Virus record (IMG/VR): IMGVR_UViG_3300030419_004102 | Coordinates: 1-32,698 of that record | Strand: one strand, 5' to 3' | Source of the DNA: a virus | Length of the DNA: 32,698 nt | Shown here: positions 6,657-12,324 of the stretch, piece after piece | How positions within the stretch are numbered: the stretch's first letter is position 1 | How the letters are laid out: each line of letters begins with the position of its first letter | The notes under the pieces: generated by a model | What the model was told of the DNA's origin: nothing | Seen by the model: the letters and a program-made list of their open reading frames with translations, nothing else | Database searches by the model: none | Program-made: the position numbers and the translations under genes

Positions 6657-6677
6657 AGGGCCGCTTAGTGCGGCCCT
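6657..6677 (+). promoter_or_regulatory. 8-bp GC-rich hairpin without T run
   Basis: AGGGCCGC (6657-6664) pairs perfectly with GCGGCCCT (6670-6677), loop TTAGT. It lies between a stop codon and the 40-residue gene at 6709. Its loop matches the end of the 4620 hairpin loop. Without a T run it is more likely an RNA stabiliser, processing site or protein-binding element than a terminator. Confidence 0.5.
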
Positions 6678-6708
6678 GACAGACGAACATACACAGGGAG
6701 CTAAACCA

Positions 6709-6831
6709 ATGCATATTATACAAGACCATACCATATTAACAAGTGTTGAAGCAATAGTGCTTTTTATATCTTGCTGGACTCTAATAGAACTCGCTTATTG
6801 GCTTGGTGATCTAAACGAGGACCAAAATTAA
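6709..6831 (+). CDS. 40-residue single-span membrane protein
   Basis: An ATG 4 bases behind GGGAGCTAA, the shared early ribosome motif, opens a 40-codon frame ending TAA at 6829-6831, which overlaps the next ATG. Residues about 12-32 (from SVEAIVLFI to AYWL) form one hydrophobic helix, flanked by short charged ends and an acidic tail GDLNEDQN. The strong ribosome site and the TAATG overlap with a nuclease gene argue that it is real. Small inner-membrane peptides in early phage regions can act on host membrane functions or superinfection, but its role is unknown. Confidence 0.7.
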   Translation: MHIIQDHTILTSVEAIVLFISCWTLIELAYWLGDLNEDQN

Positions 6832-7274
6832 TGCGCCCTATCTATGAAACAAAAGCAGATTTAAAAAATGAAAATGTAGCAAGGCGATATATTCGTTCTC
6901 TTGGGTTTGAACCTGCTAAGCTTTTGGTACGGCATGAAATTGATTTTGCCATATGTAAAAAAGGTGCCATTATTAGCTTACTTGAATTTAAAAGAAGAAA
7001 GTGCAAGGCAAATAGGTATAAAACCTTAATGATACATAAAAAAAAGCACAATGCTGCGTTGCGTTATAAAGAAACCTTAAATTTAGATACAATACTTTTA
7101 ATACAGTACAATGATTCTTTGAGAACTTGTGTTCTTAATAAGGTGGACTTTACTTTAGGGCATGGGGGCAGGTTCGATAGAAATGACCCAGAAGATTACG
7201 AAGAAATGATCTTTATAAAAAAAGAAGATTTAAAAAAGGTTGTTATTAATGAGTGGAAAACGGAGCAGAGATAA
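6831..7274 (+). CDS. PD-(D/E)XK-type nuclease
   Basis: The 147-residue product has the restriction-endonuclease-like core: a helix with E14, the strand HEIDFAIC carrying D38, a turn, and the strand ISLLEFKRRK carrying E52-x-K54, followed by a basic segment and a strand TILLIQY. D38, E52 and K54 are the expected metal and catalytic residues. Length and position in the recombination region fit a Holliday-junction-type or structure-specific nuclease. The gene overlaps both neighbours, TAATG at its start and 26 bases at its end, so it is translated as part of a tight cassette. The exact family and substrate are uncertain. Confidence 0.7.
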   Translation: MRPIYETKADLKNENVARRYIRSLGFEPAKLLVRHEIDFAICKKGAIISLLEFKRRKCKANRYKTLMIHKKKHNAALRYKETLNLDTILLIQYNDSLRTCVLNKVDFTLGHGGRFDRNDPEDYEEMIFIKKEDLKKVVINEWKTEQR

Positions 7275-7572
7275 GGGTGCAAGGTTTGAAAGGTCTTGTG
7301 CAGAGTTTTTTAAAAGGTGGTACCCAAAAGCCAAAAGAGGGGTTGGGCAAAGTCAGTCTGGGGACAATGGTGCTGATGTTGAAGGAACGGACTACTGGAT
7401 AGAAGCGAAAGTAGGTTCTAGACCTAATATCCAAGGTGCTTATGACCAAGCCTTTGAAGCCACAGATGGCAGACCAATTTTAGTATTTTCAAAGAAAGAC
7501 AGAAACAAAGTGCTAGTCACTATGGACGCTGATACTTTTACAAATCTAATCGATATAATAAAAAATAAATAA
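7249..7572 (+). CDS. Small PD-(D/E)XK endonuclease, Holliday-junction resolvase-like
   Basis: Start at the ATG at 7249 (107 residues); it lies within the end of the previous gene, with AAAGG 8-10 bases upstream. The protein has the compact resolvase plan: basic N-terminus with E14 in GARFERS, G41-A-D43-V-E, and the strand DYWIEAKVG carrying E52-x-K54, then helix and strand (RPILVFSKKD). These are the metal ligands and lysine of Hjc-like and VRR-type nucleases. It probably cuts branched DNA before packaging. Having a second PD-(D/E)XK gene immediately upstream suggests divided roles. Its end abuts the AT-rich promoter at 7589. Confidence 0.78.
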   Translation: MSGKRSRDKGARFERSCAEFFKRWYPKAKRGVGQSQSGDNGADVEGTDYWIEAKVGSRPNIQGAYDQAFEATDGRPILVFSKKDRNKVLVTMDADTFTNLIDIIKNK

Positions 7573-7588
7573 AAATATTAAAAAATAC

Positions 7589-7617
7589 TGTACATTGTTT
7601 ATGCTCTTAGGTATAAC
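7589..7617 (+). promoter_or_regulatory. Sigma70-type promoter, early operon copy 2
   Basis: TGTACA (7589-7594) and TATAAC (7612-7617) are separated by 17 bases. AAAAATACT, the GTTTA block, TATAAC, then GAGGCGA and AAGGAGCTAA occur in the same order and nearly the same spacing as at 3261-3331. A small GGC-GAAA-GCC hairpin (7629-7638) sits just before the ribosome site, like the different but equally placed stem of copy 1. Confidence 0.7.
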
Positions 7618-7650
7618 TTACTTATTGAGGCGAAAGCCAAGGAGCTAAAC

Positions 7651-7848
7651 ATGAAAGCAGGACAAGCAGCAGCAATAATCAGAAAAGCGATTAAGAAAAC
7701 AGGCCATAACCCAAAAAATAAAGTATGGGTAAGCAATGGAGTTGTTAACGTAGATATTCATAGATGGTTAGATGAAAATGATCTCTGGGATGTTGAGGAC
7801 GCAATCAACGATTTACCAGATGGCGAATACGATTTAGATATAAATTAA
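7651..7848 (+). CDS. Small hypothetical acidic protein
   Basis: The 65-residue product is the first gene after the second early promoter and has a strong AAGGAGCTAA site. It has a basic N-terminal half (AIIRKAIKKTGHNPKNK) and a strongly acidic second half with an aromatic helix (RWLDENDLWDVEDAI) ending in YDLDIN. There is no membrane segment. The charge split and placement directly behind an early promoter resemble small takeover or inhibitor proteins, but I recognise no family. Confidence 0.72.
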   Translation: MKAGQAAAIIRKAIKKTGHNPKNKVWVSNGVVNVDIHRWLDENDLWDVEDAINDLPDGEYDLDIN

Positions 7849-7856
7849 ACAATCAG

Positions 7857-7872
7857 GGCCCCGATAGGGGCC
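7857..7872 (+). promoter_or_regulatory. GGCCCC hairpin with GATA loop
   Basis: GGCCCC (7857-7862) pairs with GGGGCC (7867-7872) around GATA. With its left flank AATCA it matches the 3811 hairpin at about 18 of 20 bases, but it is not followed by T. It lies between the 65-residue gene and the gene at 7893, so it may set relative expression. Together with 3811 it is a dispersed repeat. Confidence 0.5.
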
Positions 7873-7892
7873 ATAAGCAGGGAGCCATAACA

Positions 7893-8201
7893 ATGAAGAT
7901 CAAAGATATTAAATACGAAGCAAAAGTTGCAAGACGAATTCACACAGAAAAAATAGACGGATTAAGGAATAAGGCAAGCATGATTTGCCAAGGACCAAAT
8001 CATACTAAAGAAGATTTTGACGAAATTTATGATCAAGTTTTGATCGAAAGCTACAATCAGCTAGAAGCCGCTTATGTTTGCGCTTTTGAGAGAGCTGCTA
8101 AGGCTGCAACAGAATTAGCAGAACACATGAAAGCAGTAAATTCTTTGAAAAAAGAACTTGCAGGCAGTACTCTTTTAAGAATGATCGAGCTACATAAATA
8201 A
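7893..8201 (+). CDS. Hypothetical helical protein
   Basis: The 102-residue product is almost entirely helical and mixed-charge, starting MKIKDIKYEAKV. It has two cysteines (SMICQG and YVCAF) and a long amphipathic helix through LEAAYVCAFERAAKAATEL that could dimerise. The start follows GGGAGCC. It precedes the YqaJ nuclease by 23 bases in the same unit. No catalytic motif is visible and no family is recognised. Confidence 0.72.
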   Translation: MKIKDIKYEAKVARRIHTEKIDGLRNKASMICQGPNHTKEDFDEIYDQVLIESYNQLEAAYVCAFERAAKAATELAEHMKAVNSLKKELAGSTLLRMIELHK

Positions 8202-8224
8202 CCATATAAAAAGGAGCTAATAAA

Positions 8225-9151
8225 ATGGAAAGGCAGGGATACATAGGCGCAAGTGATGTGCCTACAATTTTAGGGCTAAATCTTTTCAAAACCAAGGTTG
8301 AACTTTGGGAAGAAAAAACAGGATTGGTAAAAGATTCTTTTGCAGGGAATCTTGCTACTGATTTAGGGCATGAATTTGAACCCAATGTAGCTAATAGAGC
8401 GATAGAAGAGCTCAAAGCTATAATAAGTGATAATATATTGCTGATTGACCCAGAAGACCAACAGGTAACATGCGAAGAGTTCCCTATATTAAAGGCAAGG
8501 CCAGATAGGTACGTAGTGTGCAAGAATTGGCCAGAAGATGACCTTACATATATATTAGAATGTAAAGTTGCATTTAGTGAAGGAAGCCGAAAGAAATGGC
8601 AGGCAGGTGTGCCAGAAGCTTATTACTGGCAAGTGCAGACTCAATTATTGTGCAATGCGTTAGATGAGGCTTATATTGCGGCTCTTACAGAAGGACCAGA
8701 CTTTTTTGTCTATAAGATCAAGGCTGACTATTCAGCCCAGCAAAGGATATTGGAAGAGTGCAAGCTTTTCTGGGATTGTGTCGAGTCAAAAACAAAACCA
8801 ATCATTGATAAAATAGACGATAAAGAAAAGGAATACCTAACCGAGGACGAAGATGCTGATTTTGCTATCGGCAGGTATCTTGAGCTTAAGGCAGAGGTAG
8901 ATATTAGAACCTCTGAAATGGACCAAATAAAAGGCGACCTTGGCACTTTCATTCAAAATGCTAGTGGCTATAAGCATAACGGCAAAAGTGCCGTTTGGGT
9001 TCATAAAAAACCAACATTAGCCTTTAATAGTGCAGAAGCAGAAAAATATTTGCGAGAAGTTTATAACGGAAATATTACTGAAGATTTTTACAAAGAAAAG
9101 CGAGGGTTTTCTTATGTTCGAATTTCTGATAAAAATACTAAAAAGCTTTAA
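8225..9151 (+). CDS. YqaJ-type viral recombinase exonuclease
   Basis: This 308-residue protein is a lambda-exonuclease-like nuclease. Its N-terminus has the YqaJ signature GASDVPTILGLN (8-19) and GHEFEP (48-53) with E50. The active site is D94 in KARPDRY and E112-C-K114 in YILECKVA, followed by YYWQVQTQ (133-140), the conserved block of this fold. It would chew one strand of double-stranded ends so that the Sak4-like protein and the ssDNA-binding protein can pair the exposed strand. The C-terminal third is acidic and helical and less conserved. The start follows AAGGAGCTAA, the last early gene carrying that motif. Confidence 0.88.
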   Translation: MERQGYIGASDVPTILGLNLFKTKVELWEEKTGLVKDSFAGNLATDLGHEFEPNVANRAIEELKAIISDNILLIDPEDQQVTCEEFPILKARPDRYVVCKNWPEDDLTYILECKVAFSEGSRKKWQAGVPEAYYWQVQTQLLCNALDEAYIAALTEGPDFFVYKIKADYSAQQRILEECKLFWDCVESKTKPIIDKIDDKEKEYLTEDEDADFAIGRYLELKAEVDIRTSEMDQIKGDLGTFIQNASGYKHNGKSAVWVHKKPTLAFNSAEAEKYLREVYNGNITEDFYKEKRGFSYVRISDKNTKKL

Positions 9152-9275
9152 ACCTGATATAAAAAAACATAGAAACAGAACAATTTGTTTGTGTCAATAC
9201 ATAAGCACGCTTCCAATTGACGAGCAGGTTGCTATTTTAAAATTCTTAAAAAGAAAAGTGAGAAACAATGCTTAA
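9114..9275 (+). CDS. Small hypothetical basic protein overlapping yqaJ end
   Basis: The open frame extends upstream inside the YqaJ gene, but only the ATG at 9114 has a ribosome site (GAGGG, 7 bases away). This gives 53 residues, overlapping the YqaJ gene by 38 bases and the ParB-like gene by 8. It is basic (SFKPDIKKHRNRT) with a helix LPIDEQVAILKFLKRK and two cysteines in ICLCQY. The function is unknown. Overlap at both ends argues for a real, coupled gene. Confidence 0.62.
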   Translation: MFEFLIKILKSFKPDIKKHRNRTICLCQYISTLPIDEQVAILKFLKRKVRNNA

Positions 9276-9867
9276 AAATATTTCAAAAATAAAGCCCAAT
9301 CCTGACAACCCTCGAATAATTGAGGGGCATAAATTTAAACTACTTGTAAAAAGCATTCGGGATTTTCCTGAAATGTTGGAACTTCGTCCGATTGTAGTCG
9401 ATGAAAATATGCAGGTTTTAGGTGGTAATATGCGCCTAAAAGCCTGCAAAGAAGCGGGTTTAAAAAAGGTGCCAATCTCTATCGCTGAAGGTTTAAGCGA
9501 AGAGCAGAAAAAAGAATTTATCATTAAGGACAATGTAGGCTTTGGCGAGTGGGATTGGGAAATGCTAAATGCTGGATGGGATACTAAGAGCATCGGTGAG
9601 TGGGGGCTTGACTTACCTGTAATTAATGAAAAGCTTGAAGTTGAGCAAGGTTTAAAACCTGAAATAGAAGTCACACAAGAAGTATTGGAAGAACACAATT
9701 ACGTTGTTTTTACTTTTGACAACACTCTTGATTGGCAGGTTGTAAAAGAGTTTTTTAATATTGGTACTGTTATAAAGCCTAACTTTACAGAAACATATAA
9801 GCAAACTGGTGTTGGTCGGGTGAAGTCTGGACAAGAGCTTATAGAACTAATAAATCGGAGCAATTAA
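9268..9867 (+). CDS. ParB-like (ParB/sulfiredoxin fold) domain protein
   Basis: Residues 1-95 match the phage ParB N-terminal domain: ISKIKPNPDNPR (5-16), ELRPIVVDE (38-46), LGGNMR (51-56) and KKVPISIAEG. GGNMR is the conserved phosphate/nucleotide-contacting motif of this fold. In phages such domains are often fused to DNA methyltransferases or sit beside base-modifying enzymes; here the 199-residue protein has no methyltransferase motifs after the domain, only an uncharacterised part with YVVFTFDN. The next gene is a putative DNA glycosyltransferase. Nuclease, CTP-binding or kinase-like activities have been described or proposed for different ParB-fold proteins, so the activity cannot be set from sequence. 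Confidence 0.8.
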   Translation: MLKNISKIKPNPDNPRIIEGHKFKLLVKSIRDFPEMLELRPIVVDENMQVLGGNMRLKACKEAGLKKVPISIAEGLSEEQKKEFIIKDNVGFGEWDWEMLNAGWDTKSIGEWGLDLPVINEKLEVEQGLKPEIEVTQEVLEEHNYVVFTFDNTLDWQVVKEFFNIGTVIKPNFTETYKQTGVGRVKSGQELIELINRSN

Positions 9868-9869
9868 TA

Positions 9870-10586
9870 ATGAGCTTTAAGATATACATACCATCTAAAG
9901 GTAGGGTCGGTAAGGTTACAAGCCATAAACTGTTTAAAGACAGCATTATAGTGTGCCCAAAAGCAGAAGTGGATGGCTACAAGAAGCATCATAAGAACGT
10001 AATGGGTGTGCCAGATAATATTAAAGGAATAACCAAGACTAGGAACTGGATACTTAACAACATAGACGATGAATGGCATATACAGGTTGACGATGATGCT
10101 AAGAGCTTTCACACTTATGAAAAAGGAAAGTTAAAAACTTTTATAGACCCAGACAGAATACACAATATATTAGACAACCAATTTCATTTGTGTGATGGTT
10201 GGGGGCTTAAAGTCTGGGGCTTGTCTTTAGCCGCTGATTATAAGTTTTACAGGGAGTTTGCGCCATTTTCAACGCAAAGCGTTATAGGAGCCAACATAAT
10301 TGGAATTATAAAAAATCCGTTAAGGTTTGACGAAAGGCTAAAGGTTAAAGAAGATTACGATTACTCAATGCAACATATAGCTGAATATGGTGGTGCTTTA
10401 AGGTGTATGAAATATGGCATAGATGTTGTCCACTTAACTAATGCTGGTGGATGCGTGGCATATAGAACTAAAGAGGTTGAGCTAGATGCTTACGATGTTT
10501 TATTGAGAAAATGGGGCAACAAAATAGTAAAGATGCAAAATAACAAAAACTTTGTTAAAATGAAATCACCACGAAAAGGGATTTAA
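9870..10586 (+). CDS. Glycosyltransferase of TET/JBP-associated (TAGT) type
   Basis: The 238-residue product has a GT-A plan: N-terminal KIYIPSKGR (4-12), a strand SIIVCP, KGITKTRNWIL (52-62), the metal-binding WHIQVDDDAKSF with D74-D75-D76, and a second acidic block LKVKEDYDYS in the second half, then a strand IDVVHL and an Asn/Gly-rich loop. This order resembles the glycosyltransferases described with TET/JBP dioxygenases and modified DNA in phages. It could add sugar to a modified base or to a protein. No base hydroxylase or hydroxymethylase is recognised in the window, so the acceptor is unknown. It follows the ParB-like gene by 2 bases and precedes the terminase genes. Confidence 0.72.
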   Translation: MSFKIYIPSKGRVGKVTSHKLFKDSIIVCPKAEVDGYKKHHKNVMGVPDNIKGITKTRNWILNNIDDEWHIQVDDDAKSFHTYEKGKLKTFIDPDRIHNILDNQFHLCDGWGLKVWGLSLAADYKFYREFAPFSTQSVIGANIIGIIKNPLRFDERLKVKEDYDYSMQHIAEYGGALRCMKYGIDVVHLTNAGGCVAYRTKEVELDAYDVLLRKWGNKIVKMQNNKNFVKMKSPRKGI

Positions 10587-10587
10587 G

Positions 10588-10944
10588 TTGAACAAAACTG
10601 AACACAAAAAAAAGGAGCTGCTAAAGGCGCTAGAAAAGTCTTTAGGTGTGGTTACAACTGCAGTCAAGCAAGTTGGTATTGGAAGAGGCACTTTTTATTT
10701 GTGGCTGAAGCAAGACCCTGAGTTTAAAAAAGCGGTTGGAGACATTGAAGGGGTTGCTTTAGATTTTGTCGAGAGTCAACTGCATAGGCAAATAAGAGAT
10801 GGTAGTACAGCCGCTACTATCTTTTATTTAAAAACTAAGGGCAAATCTAGGGGTTACATTGAACGGCAAGAAATAGTCGGCGTAAAAGATCAGCCAGTTG
10901 AGATTAACGTAATTATAGGAGCAGACAAAGATGGGGATAACTAA
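10588..10944 (+). CDS. terS: Small terminase subunit (DNA packaging, HTH)
   Basis: The reading starts at TTG at 10588, one base after the preceding stop and 7 bases behind AAAAGGG; no ATG or GTG would keep the N-terminal HTH. The 118-residue protein has a helix-turn-helix in KSLGVVTTAVKQVGI and RGTFYLWLKQDPEF, followed by helices and the block TIFYLKTKGKSRGYIER, which is typical of phage small terminases and related packaging proteins. It would recognise phage DNA and load the large subunit two genes later. The short C-terminus is strand-rich and acidic. Confidence 0.8.
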   Translation: MNKTEHKKKELLKALEKSLGVVTTAVKQVGIGRGTFYLWLKQDPEFKKAVGDIEGVALDFVESQLHRQIRDGSTAATIFYLKTKGKSRGYIERQEIVGVKDQPVEINVIIGADKDGDN

Positions 10945-11158
10945 GCAGTTAATGATGGAAGAGGCTGACAAGCCTTTTGTTACTCAGACCTTAAGAGACT
11001 ATATAAACAGACCTAAGCTTTCTGACGTTGGTATTTTAAACTTAATTGCATCAGGCAGTTATAAGGCTTACAATTGCGATTCGTGTAATGGGTTAATGCC
11101 CGACCCAGACTTATCTGGCAGAGAAGTAACTGTCTGCTCCGATTGCTACCCAGATTGA
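10931..11158 (+). CDS. Small zinc-ribbon-like protein between terminase genes
   Basis: This 75-residue protein starts at an ATG 8 bases behind AGGAG and overlaps the small-terminase gene by 14 bases. Its C-terminus has two C-x-x-C pairs, NCDSCNG and VCSDCYPD, about 17 residues apart, which would bind one zinc ion as in zinc-ribbon or DksA/TraR-like fingers. The N-terminal half is helical (LMMEEADKPF, TLRDYINR). Its stop overlaps the probable TTG start of the large terminase. It may be a packaging cofactor or a transcription-related finger; I cannot tell which. Confidence 0.72.
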   Translation: MGITKQLMMEEADKPFVTQTLRDYINRPKLSDVGILNLIASGSYKAYNCDSCNGLMPDPDLSGREVTVCSDCYPD

Positions 11159-12324
11159 AAGTTAATTTACATCAACTAACCGCTACCAAGCCTCAAGTTG
11201 GGTTTTGGTCTAGCGATTCTAAATATCGTGCCTTTATTGGTGGGATCGGATCAGGGAAAACTTTTGCAGGGGCTATTGAAGTTTTAAGACAGCCTGCTAA
11301 ATCTGTTGGGGCTATTTTAGCTCCAACCTATTCAATGCTTAAAGATGCTACTTACAAAACAGTTGTAGACATCTGCGAAGATGCGAACATCATAAAGTCT
11401 TTAAATAGATCAGACATGACGCTAGAGCTTATCAATGGCTCATTAATTCTTTTTAGGACAGCTGATAACCCCGATAGGTTAAGAGGGCCAAACCTTGGTT
11501 GGTTTTGGTTGGACGAAGCAGGGATGATGAAGCCAGATGTATGGCTGATTATGCTTGGTCGTATCAGGCTAACACCAAGCAGGGCATGGGTTACTACAAC
11601 ACCGAAAGGTTTAAATTGGCTTTATGATTCATTTGTGAAGAATAAGACAAACAACCATCAATTGATTCAAAGCAGAACATCTGACAACACTTATTTGCCT
11701 GCGGATTTTATTGAGTCGGTAGCTGGACAATACACCACTCAATTTGCCAAGCAAGAGCTTGAGGGCGAGTTCATAGAAGACGATAGCAATCTCATTAAGC
11801 GAGAGTGGTGGAGATATTATAAAGAACTGCCAAAAGTTAAGCGATGGGTTTGGTCGTGGGATACCGCTTTTGAGGCAAACACAAGTGCTGACTATAGTGT
11901 TGGAACACTATGGGCTGAATGCGATAATGGTTATTATTTAACATATTTATACAGAAATAAACTAGAATTCCCTGATCTTAAAAAAACAGTAATAAATTTG
12001 TACCGAAAGCATCCATCTTCTATTATACTGATTGAGCAAAAAGCTTCTGGACATTCTCTATTACAGGAACTAAGAAGAGGTTCAGCTTTGCCCCTTAAGC
12101 CTATTAAGGTTGATAGGGATAAGATAACAAGAGTTAATGCTTGCTTGCCTTCTATCGAGTCGGGCAACGTTTATTTGCCTAGTGATGCAGACTGGCTTGT
12201 TGATTTTATAGACGAGTGCTCTATGTTTCCTAGCGGGAGAATGCATGACGATCAAGTTGATAGCATGACTCAGGCTTTAAATTATATGCGAGAAGCTACA
12301 AGCTACTCAATAGGATTTGTTTAA
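11155..12324 (+). CDS. terL: Large terminase subunit, ATPase/nuclease
   Basis: The motor and nuclease of DNA packaging. I favour the TTG at 11155, whose last two bases overlap the previous TGA (TTGA), giving 389 residues; a TTG at 11143 would add four. Neither has a ribosome site, so coupling is likely. Walker A GGIGSGKT is at 29-36, Walker B WFWLDEA at 116-122, the coupling TTTPKG at 147-152. The RNase H-like nuclease has D236 in WSWDTAFE, E294 in LIEQKASG and D365-D366-x-x-D369 in HDDQVDS. At this length it is a compact but complete TerL of the Terminase_6 type. Headful-type packaging would suit the lack of terminal repeats, but the class is not proven. Confidence 0.93.
   Translation: MKVNLHQLTATKPQVGFWSSDSKYRAFIGGIGSGKTFAGAIEVLRQPAKSVGAILAPTYSMLKDATYKTVVDICEDANIIKSLNRSDMTLELINGSLILFRTADNPDRLRGPNLGWFWLDEAGMMKPDVWLIMLGRIRLTPSRAWVTTTPKGLNWLYDSFVKNKTNNHQLIQSRTSDNTYLPADFIESVAGQYTTQFAKQELEGEFIEDDSNLIKREWWRYYKELPKVKRWVWSWDTAFEANTSADYSVGTLWAECDNGYYLTYLYRNKLEFPDLKKTVINLYRKHPSSIILIEQKASGHSLLQELRRGSALPLKPIKVDRDKITRVNACLPSIESGNVYLPSDADWLVDFIDECSMFPSGRMHDDQVDSMTQALNYMREATSYSIGFV

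Noticed and set aside
8098-8523. 141-codon minus-strand reading opposite the YqaJ gene
   Set aside because: It lies opposite a well-supported nuclease gene, has no ribosome site, and its Ser/Leu-rich composition is typical of an antisense shadow.
9246-9698. 150-codon minus-strand reading opposite the ParB-like gene
   Set aside because: The + strand holds a clear conserved domain here; the antisense product is Ser/Pro-rich low-complexity sequence with no start signal.
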